A stretch of 10,414 nt of DNA, taken from Micrococcaceae bacterium UBA7136. Lineage in GTDB: Bacteria; Actinomycetota; Actinomycetes; Actinomycetales; Micrococcaceae. The notes beneath the pieces were generated by a model. It saw nothing but the letters and a program-made list of their open reading frames with translations, ran no database searches and was not told the origin of the DNA. The position numbers and the translations under genes are program-made. Within the stretch, counting starts at the first letter, position 1; each line of letters starts with the position of its first letter. Where the stretch lies: positions 1,358 through 11,771 of the forward strand of contig DKXC01000102.1 in the NCBI GenBank assembly GCA_002492045.1, given 5' to 3'. Positions 1-6,225 of the stretch are shown here, in pieces.

Positions 1-2136
1 GAGGAAGTCAGTGCCGGCTGGGGAGTCTTCGAGGACAATGGCCAGGCCGGTCAGCTGGCTGGTTAGCTCCTGGTAGGCGCTGGTGACCTCATCCAGGTTG
101 GCCGGGATGGAGGGAACAGCCTGGCTGCTGGCCCAGCCCAACCATTCTTCCCGCTGACCCTGGATGACGAAGAGGGTCTGATGCAGATCGGCAATAGAAA
201 CACCGGGCAGGATGTATTCCTTGGCGGCCTTGCGCAGGCGGGAGCGCTGGATAGAGGACATCTCTACCCCCTTTTCCCGTCGCCAGGCACCGGAGGCAGT
301 AGCGGCAATCAGGTCGGTGACCGGTCGCTCAAAGATTTGGGCCTTGAAGCTGGTCAGGCTCTGGCGGATACGGATGAGCAGGTCTAGCTGCTGGCCCCAG
401 TCGGCCAGGCTAGAGGCTGGTCCCAGGCCTGACTCTTGGGCCAGGGTAGCCATGAGTCGGCTGACTGTCTCTAGAGAGTGGTTGATGTCTAGGGCCAGCT
501 GGTGGGCGGCCTTGGTTTCTTCCTGGTTGACCAGTTTAGCCCGGTACCAGGCGGAGGCCCGGGTTGATGGACGGAAGGCACCCAGGGCAGCTAGGCGTTC
601 TAGCTTGGTGCGGGCCTCCTGCCGGTCTACTAGGGCGTCCATGCTGGAGCGGGTCAGGCGGACGCTGGTGGAGGGGGCCGGTTCCTGGGCGGTCAGGGCG
701 GCGAGGGTTTGCAGGGCCTCGTAGACCGAGCAGCCCCAGCGGGATTCGGTGAAGCGCAGGCTGTCGGTGTGGTTGCGTAGCTTGCTGCGGGTTTCGATGA
801 TTTCGTCTCGGACAGAGCGCAGGTTGGGGGCCGGGGCCTGCTCGTTGCGGACGATAGCTGCGATGAAGTCTTGGCGCTGGCTTTCAGCGTCTTTTTCGGC
901 CAGGAGGTTGTAGGTCAGGTTATCGACCTGCTTGGCTTCTAGCAGCTGCTGGAAGGCTGTGAGGGTGGAGCGTTTCTCGCCCACGACCAGTACGGACTTA
1001 CCCTGGTTGATGAGGGTGGAGGCCAGGTTAAGGGCGGTGCCTAGCTGGTCGCTGCCGGGAGGGGTCAGCACGGTCATGGACCGGCCCAGCTGGGCGTAGT
1101 CCAGGACCTCTTGGGCCTGCTGGTCTGCGTCCAGGATGAGCAGGTCCTCCTCGGGGTCGCGGAAGTCCAGGGAGATGCGGCTGTTGGTCAGGGGTTTGAT
1201 GGCTGGCTGGGCCAGGGGGTTGAGCATGAGCTGGGCAACGTCCTGGACCAGCTGGGTCTGGCTGGTGGCGGTCAGCTGGCCGGTGCTTTCCTTGAGGTCA
1301 GCCAGGGTAGAGATGAAGTAGGTGGAGCGGATGGTCATGCCGGGGATGGCTCCGGTGCTGGCCCGCATACGTTCGATGACCGGTTCGGGGTCTAGTTTGC
1401 GCATGGAGTTAGCTAGCTGGGCTACGTCCATCTGGCCGAGGTCTACCCCGTATTCTTTTTTGATTTGGCGGACCATGGCCGGGTTAAGCATGGCCGGGCC
1501 GGTCAGCTGAATCTCGAAGTCTTCGCTGGAGGGGTGGGGGCTGATGGCTAGGGGGGCCATGAGGATGGGGGCTATGAAGCGTTTCTCCCCCACCATTCCT
1601 TTTTCTTTGACGTCGTGGGAGAGCCAGGAGGCGGTTCCAGCCACGAAGTAGCCGGCATCTAGGCCGTGGCCGGAGGCTAGTTCGTAGATTTTGGTGCGTA
1701 GGGCCCGGGCTGCCACCATTCCGGCCTCTAGCTTGCTCTTATCCCGCAGGATGGTGGAGAGGCGGGTTTTGCGGCCCATAAAGAGCTGGGCGACCCCGGA
1801 GGAGTTGGCCTCGGTGAAGTCAATGTGAACGTAGTCGACCGGGTTGAAGTCCAGCATGGCATCGGGGCCGGTGTAGATTTCCATCTGCTGGGCCCAGGCT
1901 TCTAGTCCGGCTTGAATCTGCCGGTCGGCTTCCTCACTGTTGGGATTTGCTTCTGCCGCCTGGGCAGGTGCTGGCTCTGCCTGAGCTTGCGGAGGGGCAG
2001 GGAGGGGGGGCTGCTGGGCGGACTGGGCCCAGGGGAGCTGGCTGGCGGCTGCTTGCTGCTGGTCGGTGTGGGACTCGTTCACGAAACTTGGGTCTGACTT
2101 TCGGGTAGGTCTCAGCGAGGGTGCATCTTCCATCAT
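1..2136 (-). CDS. DUF4011/SF1-helicase-like large protein, N-terminal 712 residues (runs off window)
   Basis: The reading frame is open from the ATG at 2136 to base 1, so only the N-terminal 712 residues are visible; a second in-frame ATG follows directly at 2133. Residues about 1-75 are a Pro/Gln/Ala-rich, probably disordered tail. Residues about 75-300 match the layout of DUF4011: a segment ending GYFVAGTASWL, then FIAPILMAPLAI, then LNPAMVRQIKKEYGVDL, then a STYFISTLADLKEST stretch. Next comes the start of a helicase core, LDADQQAQEVLDYAQLGRS, followed by a P-loop-like segment at residues 358-367 (TPPGSDQLGT) and the strand GKSVLVVGEKR. In the family this loop is normally GPPGTGKS, so the Walker lysine appears to be missing. 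The helical region after about residue 430 is typical of the insert in these proteins. The gene starts 24 nt after the membrane-protein gene and has no clear Shine-Dalgarno site. Function is unknown. Relatives with an intact P-loop include anti-phage proteins, but nothing visible here shows that role. Confidence 0.7.
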   Translation of the reverse strand, partial: MMEDAPSLRPTRKSDPSFVNESHTDQQQAAASQLPWAQSAQQPPLPAPPQAQAEPAPAQAAEANPNSEEADRQIQAGLEAWAQQMEIYTGPDAMLDFNPVDYVHIDFTEANSSGVAQLFMGRKTRLSTILRDKSKLEAGMVAARALRTKIYELASGHGLDAGYFVAGTASWLSHDVKEKGMVGEKRFIAPILMAPLAISPHPSSEDFEIQLTGPAMLNPAMVRQIKKEYGVDLGQMDVAQLANSMRKLDPEPVIERMRASTGAIPGMTIRSTYFISTLADLKESTGQLTATSQTQLVQDVAQLMLNPLAQPAIKPLTNSRISLDFRDPEEDLLILDADQQAQEVLDYAQLGRSMTVLTPPGSDQLGTALNLASTLINQGKSVLVVGEKRSTLTAFQQLLEAKQVDNLTYNLLAEKDAESQRQDFIAAIVRNEQAPAPNLRSVRDEIIETRSKLRNHTDSLRFTESRWGCSVYEALQTLAALTAQEPAPSTSVRLTRSSMDALVDRQEARTKLERLAALGAFRPSTRASAWYRAKLVNQEETKAAHQLALDINHSLETVSRLMATLAQESGLGPASSLADWGQQLDLLIRIRQSLTSFKAQIFERPVTDLIAATASGAWRREKGVEMSSIQRSRLRKAAKEYILPGVSIADLHQTLFVIQGQREEWLGWASSQAVPSIPANLDEVTSAYQELTSQLTGLAIVLEDSPAGTDFL

Positions 2137-2140
2137 AGGG

Positions 2141-2170
2141 CCTGGGGGCTTCTAGAAGCCCTAGCCCAGG
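2141..2170 (-). other. Intercistronic stem-loop over the stop of the membrane-protein gene
   Basis: The core GGCTTCTAGAAGCC (2147-2160) is a perfect 14-bp palindrome. It is flanked by CCTGGG (2141-2146) and CCCAGG (2165-2170), which pair with each other and leave a 4-nt bulge (CTAG, 2161-2164). In the leftward transcript this is a stem of about 12 bp. It contains the stop codon of the membrane-protein gene and ends 4 nt before the ATG of the helicase gene. No T-run follows, so it is not a standard intrinsic terminator. An effect on translation of the helicase gene or an mRNA processing site is more likely. Confidence 0.5.
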
Positions 2171-2625
2171 AAGGAGGTTGCCAGGTTAATGTTGGCGATA
2201 ATGAGCAGGAGGGAGAGCAGGCCCATCAGGACCATGCCTGCCAGCAACACCGGCTTAAGACGGGGAGCGAAGGGCTCGTCAGCTACGTCCCGTAGGGAGC
2301 GGGTCAAAAAGTAGCTGAGCAGAAAACCCAGGATGTTACCGGTGACCAGCTGCTGAACAGTGGCAAAGAGAGCAAAACGGCCTTCGGTCCGTTCATTTTC
2401 TACCTGGGAGGCCCGCAGCAGCCCGGCCATGGTTAGGGACATGCAGGCAGAGAGGAAGGCCAGGGCAATACCGGGTTCTTGCAGCATCTGCTGGATGGCC
2501 ACCCCGGAGCTGGCAGCCACCGAGTACTGGTAGAAAAAGAAGATGAGGGGGCTAATGATCCAGTACCAGAAGAGGAAGGTCCGCATCTTCTGGCTGTCTT
2601 GCAGGGCAAAGAGAATGGCGTTCAT
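2161..2625 (-). CDS. Small four-helix integral membrane protein of unknown function
   Basis: A 154-residue protein with no family I recognise. Four hydrophobic stretches suit membrane helices at residues about 16-35 (FWYWIISPLIFFFY), 50-70, 84-108 and 126-150. Charged loops lie between them: a VENERTEG stretch around 75-82 and SLRDVADEPFAPRLK between helices 3 and 4. There is no signal peptide, no cysteine pair and no obvious catalytic or transporter motif. The ATG at 2625 lies 5 nt after the rpiR stop, so the two are almost certainly co-transcribed and probably translationally coupled, because there is no clear ribosome-binding site of its own. The helicase gene follows 24 nt downstream. Position alone might suggest a link to sugar uptake or to the helicase, but the sequence supports neither. 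Confidence 0.75.
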   Translation of the reverse strand: MNAILFALQDSQKMRTFLFWYWIISPLIFFFYQYSVAASSGVAIQQMLQEPGIALAFLSACMSLTMAGLLRASQVENERTEGRFALFATVQQLVTGNILGFLLSYFLTRSLRDVADEPFAPRLKPVLLAGMVLMGLLSLLLIIANINLATSFLG

Positions 2626-2630
2626 GGGGC

Positions 2631-3392
2631 TTAGTTTTCTTTACTTTCCAGGTGCTGAATGTATTGACGGACCAGGTAGTCCAGCAGGACGCTGAGCCCC
2701 ACGAAGGAGTGGTAGGGCTCCCGCTGGGAGGTCAGGGAGGTGCCGGTGGATTCGTAGTGCAGGGAGTGCTCGGCGGCCGCTGAGATGGTGTTAACTCCCA
2801 GGGCAGTGACGGCGACCATGGGGATTTTGCGGGCGGCTAGGGCCTGGACGGTGGGCAGGGCGCTGGGGGTTTCACCCGAGAGGGAGACCACCAGTACTAG
2901 GTCTTGGGGGCTGATGACTCCCAGGGAGCCCTTAAACTCGTTGGAGGCCGGGATGACGTGGACGAATTTTCCGCAGGCCAGCATGGATTTGGCGAACTCT
3001 TGGATGGCGTTGCGCTGGGCAAAGCCGGTGCCGTAGCAGTAGATGGTTCTGGCCCCCGCGAGTTTCTGGACGATGGGCCCAAAATCGGTGGCTTCCAGGG
3101 CCTCATAGGTTCGGAGAATATCTAGGCGACCGCTTTCAATAAAGTCAATCTTGCCTTTTTTCTTTTCGGCCAGGGAGTTTTTGACGAAGAACTTGAGTTC
3201 AGCAAAACCGCTAAAGCCCAGTTTCTTGGTCAGGCGGATAATGCTGGAGGTTGAGGTAAAGGTTTTATGGGCCAGGGCGCTAATGGTGGAGTCGGCAACG
3301 AATTCTTCGTGGTTGAGCATGAAGGCCAGGATTTCGCCTTCGGTATCGCTGAGCCTGCTTTGGTGCGCGTTGACTAGTTCCTGTAGGTCCAC
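2631..3392 (-). CDS. RpiR/MurR-family transcriptional regulator of the alpha-glucoside locus
   Basis: A 253-residue protein with the two-domain RpiR plan. Residues about 1-77 are the HTH_6 DNA-binding domain, with recognition helix TSTSSIIRLTKKLGFSGFAE (residues about 46-65). Residues about 105-245 are a SIS sugar-phosphate-binding domain containing IYCYGTGFAQ (117-125) and the phosphate loop VSLSGETPS (169-177). Family members sense phosphosugars in the cytoplasm. In Bacillus subtilis an RpiR-type protein (MalR/GlvR) controls the maltose PTS gene malP, so its place directly downstream of a MalP-like permease fits. The start is a GTG, chosen because an AGGAG Shine-Dalgarno lies 6 nt upstream (3399-3403). 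That Shine-Dalgarno sits inside a long inverted repeat, which suggests autoregulation. Whether it activates or represses cannot be read from the sequence. Confidence 0.9.
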   Translation of the reverse strand: MDLQELVNAHQSRLSDTEGEILAFMLNHEEFVADSTISALAHKTFTSTSSIIRLTKKLGFSGFAELKFFVKNSLAEKKKGKIDFIESGRLDILRTYEALEATDFGPIVQKLAGARTIYCYGTGFAQRNAIQEFAKSMLACGKFVHVIPASNEFKGSLGVISPQDLVLVVSLSGETPSALPTVQALAARKIPMVAVTALGVNTISAAAEHSLHYESTGTSLTSQREPYHSFVGLSVLLDYLVRQYIQHLESKEN

Positions 3393-3395
3393 AAA

Positions 3396-3458
3396 AGGCT
3401 CCTGAGTATTTCCGTTTACTGCAGTACCTACAGTATAGGTGGAAATTCTCAGGAGCCT
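3396..3458 (-). promoter_or_regulatory. Long inverted repeat at the rpiR promoter/leader, enclosing a -10 box and the Shine-Dalgarno
   Basis: Arms 3396-3413 and 3441-3458 are complementary over 18 bp with a single mismatch (3407 against 3447), separated by 27 bp. The minus strand of the spacer contains TATACT (3437-3432), a 5/6 match to a -10 hexamer about 40 nt before the GTG, with no recognisable -35. The spacer also holds the perfect palindrome TACTGCAGTA (3417-3426). The arm nearer the gene contains the rpiR ribosome-binding site AGGAG. As DNA this could be an operator, perhaps for RpiR itself. In RNA reading through from the PTS gene it would fold and hide the ribosome-binding site. Confidence 0.6.
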
Positions 3459-3462
3459 AGGG

Positions 3463-3478
3463 GCTAAGTCTCCTTAGC
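3463..3478 (-). other. Short hairpin after the PTS gene
   Basis: GCTAAG (3463-3468) and CTTAGC (3473-3478) form a perfect 6-bp stem with a 4-nt loop, 20 nt after the stop of the leftward PTS gene. No T-run follows in the direction of transcription, so it is at best a weak terminator or an mRNA-stabilising 3' structure. Its sequence also overlaps alternative pairings with the adjoining inverted repeat (CTCCT at 3470-3474 with AGGAG at 3451-3455). Confidence 0.35.
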
Positions 3479-3498
3479 TGAGGTCAGGGGGTATGGTC

Positions 3499-5106
3499 TT
3501 ACTTACCCTTGTTGACCATGTCCTCGAACTTGTCGCGAACCTGGGGGACGTCCATACCGACGATGACCTGCAGGGCCTTGCCCTTGTTGACCAGGCCCAG
3601 GGCGCCGGCAGACTTGAAGTCGGCCTCGGTGGCTACCAGCTCGGGGTCGTCAACGGAGACGCGCAGGCGGGTGGCACAGTTGTTGACGTCGGTGATGTTG
3701 GCGGGGCCACCCAGCAGGGCCAGGAAGTCAGTAGCGCGCTGGGTGTAGGGATCGTTAGCTTCTGCTGCCTCAGAACCCTCAGTGCCCTTCTTCTTGGCTT
3801 CCTTGTAGTCAGCCTTGGTGTAGAGCTTGGTTTCGCCGCCGTCCTCTTCACGACCGGGGGTCTTGAAGTCGAACTTGAGGATCAGGAAGCGGAAGAGCAG
3901 GAAGTAGATCAGGGTGAAGCAGAGGCCGATACCGATCTGGGTCAGAACCATGCCGGAGTGGTTGGGCCACATGGGGATCCAGTTCTGGAAGAGGAAGTCG
4001 ATCAGACCGCCACCCATGTTACCTACAACGCCGAAGCCGTACATGGTAGCTGCCATGGTTGCGGCCAGGACGGCGTGTACAGCGAAGAGTGGGGGTGCCA
4101 GGAAGAGGAAGGTGAATTCCAGGGGCTCGGTGATACCGATCAGGATTGCGGTGAGGCAGACCGGGATCAGCAGGGCCAGGGTTTCCTTGCGCTTCTCGGG
4201 GCGGGCGGTGGTGTAGAAGGCTGCTGCGATACCTAGGGGACCGAAGACCTTGGAGTTACCGTGCAGGGCGAAGCCGCCGCCGGGGAAGAGTTCCTTGACG
4301 GGGGTGGTGGAGGCAGAGAAGGTCTCCAGATTAGCAACCCAGTACTTGGTGATGCCGTCCGGAACAACGGCGGGACCAAAGACGAAGGGGGTGTAGATGA
4401 AGTGGTGCAGGCCGGTGGGGATCAGGATGCGCTCCAGGAAGGTGTAGAGCCATACGCCGAAGACACCGGAGGAGATGAAGAAGCCCTGCAGGGAGGCGAT
4501 ACCGGTCTGGATGTGGGGCCAGATGGCGACGAAGGCCAGGGCAACAGGCATCATGAGGAAGAAGCCCAGGGCGTAGACGAACTGGGTGCCCTGGAAGATG
4601 CCCAGGAAGTCGGGCAGCTTGGTGGTGAAGTAGCGGTTGTGCAGCCAGACCACAATAGCGGAGATGATGATGGCACCGAAGATACCGGTGTCTAGGGTCT
4701 TGATGCCGGCGATCATCTTGAGGCCGGTACCGGCGGCACCTTCAGACAGGTCGACGGAGTAGTCAACGCCGAAGGTCTCACCCCAGATGCTGAGGATGGA
4801 GGCTACGAAGTAGTTGAAGGTCAGGTAGACCATACCGGCTTCGAGGACGGCGCGGGCCTGGGCGGTCTTGGCGAGCGCAATGGGCAGCCCCAGAACGAAG
4901 AGGAGCTCCATCTGGTTGAAGACAGTCCAAGCACCGGACTCCCAAACAGACCAGAAGTTGTACCAGCCGGTGCCTTCTGCGGCGATGGAGCCCAGAAGCT
5001 GCTCGTTCTTACAGATAATGGCGATACCAACTGCAAGACCGGCGAATGCAAAGAGGAGGACGGGTGCCAGCATGGCAGACCCGAACCTCTGAATCTTTTC
5101 CATCAT
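3499..5106 (-). CDS. malP: Maltose/alpha-glucoside PTS permease, EIICB (MalP-like)
   Basis: A 535-residue inner-membrane sugar transporter that imports an alpha-glucoside and phosphorylates it during entry. Domain order is IIC then IIB. The N-terminus MEKIQRFGSAMLAPVLLFAF, the segment RILIPTGLHHFIYTPF (226-241), FALHGNSKVFG (279-289) and the signature GITEP (324-328) belong to the IIC part of the maltose/alpha-glucoside (MalP, GlvC) subfamily of the glucose superfamily. A polar linker at about 411-455 joins it to the IIB domain, whose NNCATRLRVSV motif places the phosphorylated cysteine at residue 477. Length matches B. subtilis MalP as I recall it. No IIA domain is fused or encoded nearby, so phosphate must come from a IIA elsewhere in the genome. 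The gene starts ATGATG; the first is used here, with GAAAGG about 11-13 nt upstream. It diverges from the phosphatase-glucosidase genes and precedes rpiR. Maltose is the likeliest substrate, but isomaltose or other alpha-glucosides are possible. Confidence 0.9.
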   Translation of the reverse strand: MMEKIQRFGSAMLAPVLLFAFAGLAVGIAIICKNEQLLGSIAAEGTGWYNFWSVWESGAWTVFNQMELLFVLGLPIALAKTAQARAVLEAGMVYLTFNYFVASILSIWGETFGVDYSVDLSEGAAGTGLKMIAGIKTLDTGIFGAIIISAIVVWLHNRYFTTKLPDFLGIFQGTQFVYALGFFLMMPVALAFVAIWPHIQTGIASLQGFFISSGVFGVWLYTFLERILIPTGLHHFIYTPFVFGPAVVPDGITKYWVANLETFSASTTPVKELFPGGGFALHGNSKVFGPLGIAAAFYTTARPEKRKETLALLIPVCLTAILIGITEPLEFTFLFLAPPLFAVHAVLAATMAATMYGFGVVGNMGGGLIDFLFQNWIPMWPNHSGMVLTQIGIGLCFTLIYFLLFRFLILKFDFKTPGREEDGGETKLYTKADYKEAKKKGTEGSEAAEANDPYTQRATDFLALLGGPANITDVNNCATRLRVSVDDPELVATEADFKSAGALGLVNKGKALQVIVGMDVPQVRDKFEDMVNKGK

Positions 5107-5178
5107 CGGACGATGAACCTTTCGGTGGTGGGTGGGCTTGTTCCCCTCGAAACTCAGGGCGTGTGTGAAGCGCCACCG

Positions 5179-5191
5179 TAGTTAATAACTA
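5179..5191. promoter_or_regulatory. AT-rich perfect palindrome, candidate operator
   Basis: TAGTTAATAACTA is a perfect 13-nt odd palindrome (TAGTTA-a-TAACTA), about 73 bp upstream of the PTS start. Its AT content and symmetry in otherwise GC-rich DNA are typical of a repressor or activator site. The binding protein is unknown; RpiR is the obvious local candidate, but this site does not share a clear motif with the repeat in front of rpiR. Confidence 0.4.
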
Positions 5192-5236
5192 GGTTTATCT
5201 AACCATGTAGACGCCCCCCAAAGAGAGGGCAGAAGA

Positions 5237-5277
5237 CCAGTTTGGCATTAATTCCATGAACTGGCATGTTTAGCCAG
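5237..5277. promoter_or_regulatory. Overlapping inverted repeats, candidate operator
   Basis: CCAGTT (5237-5242) faces AACTGG (5259-5264), and CTGGC (5261-5265) faces GCCAG (5273-5277), so the middle half-site is shared between two dyads. The first dyad covers the TTGGCA candidate -35 of the rightward operon and its spacer. Alternating occupancy of a shared half-site is a plausible switch between the two divergent operons, but this is inference from symmetry alone. Confidence 0.4.
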
Positions 5278-5305
5278 TAGCCGGTAAAAGTTCCCCTCTT
5301 TCTAA

Positions 5306-5330
5306 GTGCTGGCCACGGCTGTGCCAGCAC
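5306..5330. promoter_or_regulatory. Strong stem-loop or dyad upstream of the phosphatase gene
   Basis: GTGCTGGC (5306-5313) and GCCAGCAC (5323-5330) are perfect 8-bp arms around a 9-nt loop. The loop can extend the stem further (CAC with GTG after a one-base bulge). It lies 59 bp before the GTG of the phosphatase gene, probably in its 5' leader or just upstream of it. No T-run follows on either strand, so a terminator is unlikely; an operator or leader structure is more likely. Confidence 0.45.
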
Positions 5331-5389
5331 TAGGATAAGAGTCAGAAGACCTTTACAGATATAAACCTCAAAGGACAGGAATTTTAAGG

Positions 5390-6214
5390 GTGAAACTACT
5401 GACCTTGAATCTGCACGGCTGGCTAGAAGTCCATCAGATTCCTAAAATCTACGAGCTGGCCCAGTTTATTGCCCAGCAGCAGGTAGACCTGGTGGCGCTG
5501 CAGGAGGTCAACCAGTTTATTCACTCCCCTATCGTCAGCCAGCCGTTAGGCTACCTGGGAGGCGACGGACGTCCTGTCCGCCAGGATAATCTGGCCCTGA
5601 TTCTTAACCATTTTCTGGCTGAGCTGACCGGTGCCCCCTTCCACTGGGGCTGGGCTGTCTCCCACCTGGGCTTTGACCGCTACGACGAAGGCGTGGCCCT
5701 GCTCTCCCGGCGTCCGCTGGCCCGGGTTGAAGCCATCGAGCTCTCCCCCGCCTACAGCTACGGGGACGTGGAGCGGCGGGTAGCTCTTGCCGCCCAGCTC
5801 GAGGAGGGCCCCTGGTTTGCCTCAACCCACATGAGCTGGTGGCAGCTGGAAGAGAAGCCCCTCTTTGAGGGAGAGTTCCGCCTGCTGGATGAAAAGCTGC
5901 GGCAGCTGGCGGAGGGCCAGCCTATCCTGCTGGCCGGTGACTTCAATAATGCGGCCCAGGTGGAGGGCGAAGGCTACGATTTGGCCGCCTCCCTAGGCTG
6001 GCTGGATACCCGCAACCTGGCTGAGCAAGTTGAGGGTGAGGCCACCGTCCACAAGGCCATTCACGGCTGGGACCAGGTGACCCAGGCCCTGCGGATTGAT
6101 CTGGTCCTGACCGACCAGCCGCTAGCAGTGGCCAGCCACCAGGTTATCTTCCCGGACGACCAGCCCACGGCCCTCTCTGACCACTCCGGCCTACTACTTG
6201 ATTTCAAGCTCTAA
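5390..6214 (+). CDS. mapP: EEP-family phosphatase, probable maltose 6'-phosphate phosphatase
   Basis: A 274-residue cytoplasmic protein with a complete endonuclease/exonuclease/phosphatase fold. Metal-binding and catalytic motifs appear in order: TLNLHG with Asn7, ALQEVNQ with Glu39, EGVALLSR (100-107), STHMSWW with His147, LAGDFNN with Asp184 and Asn186, RIDLVLTD with Asp237, and LSDHSG with Asp264-His265. The family includes nucleases and lipid phosphatases. However, MapP of Enterococcus faecalis, which dephosphorylates maltose 6'-phosphate after PTS uptake, belongs to this fold and is encoded next to, and divergent from, the maltose PTS gene. The arrangement here is the same, and two glucosidases follow that need an unphosphorylated substrate. 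The start is GTG, with AAGGACAGGA upstream (AGGA about 9 nt away). The stop overlaps the ribosome-binding site of the next gene, so the two are coupled. The fold is certain; the substrate is inferred from context. Confidence 0.82.
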   Translation: MKLLTLNLHGWLEVHQIPKIYELAQFIAQQQVDLVALQEVNQFIHSPIVSQPLGYLGGDGRPVRQDNLALILNHFLAELTGAPFHWGWAVSHLGFDRYDEGVALLSRRPLARVEAIELSPAYSYGDVERRVALAAQLEEGPWFASTHMSWWQLEEKPLFEGEFRLLDEKLRQLAEGQPILLAGDFNNAAQVEGEGYDLAASLGWLDTRNLAEQVEGEATVHKAIHGWDQVTQALRIDLVLTDQPLAVASHQVIFPDDQPTALSDHSGLLLDFKL

Positions 6215-6218
6215 GGAG
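6213..6218 (+). promoter_or_regulatory. Shine-Dalgarno of the first glucosidase, overlapping the phosphatase stop
   Basis: AAGGAG begins inside the TAA stop of the phosphatase gene and lies 7 nt before the ATG at 6226. It fixes that start and indicates tight translational coupling of phosphatase and glucosidase. Confidence 0.85.
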
Positions 6219-6225
6219 ATAGAAC

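Larger units (their letters stand above)
5107..5389. promoter_or_regulatory. Divergent promoter region between the PTS and phosphatase-glucosidase operons
   Basis: This 283-bp stretch has no credible gene and must drive both blocks. It is AT-richer than its surroundings in the middle. Rightward, TTGGCA (5242-5247) matches a -35 box at 5 of 6 positions, but the hexamer 17 bp later (CATGTT, 5265-5270) is a poor -10. TATAAA (5361-5366) is a better -10 shape without a -35. Leftward, no convincing pair was found. Three groups of dyad symmetry, listed separately, are candidate operators. The spacing leaves room for long 5' leaders on both transcripts. Confidence 0.55.

Noticed and set aside
1111..1395. 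Rightward open frame opposite the helicase-like gene
   Set aside because: Compositional shadow of the minus-strand gene, with no recognisable domain; the opposite strand is open across the whole 2.1 kb with family motifs.
3493..4236. Long rightward open frame (about 247 codons) opposite the PTS gene
   Set aside because: Its product is a low-complexity Gly/Glu/Val-rich sequence that mirrors the codon bias of the opposite strand, where the permease has clear family motifs. It has no credible ribosome-binding site.
5306..5330. Stem-loop read as an intrinsic terminator
   Set aside because: Neither strand has a T-run after the stem, and it lies upstream of a gene, not after one.
5390..6214. DNA-repair exonuclease III as the identity of the EEP protein
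   Set aside because: The fold motifs are shared, but the operon with two glucosidases and the divergent PTS permease fits a sugar-phosphate phosphatase better, and DNA-binding loops typical of exonuclease III are not evident.
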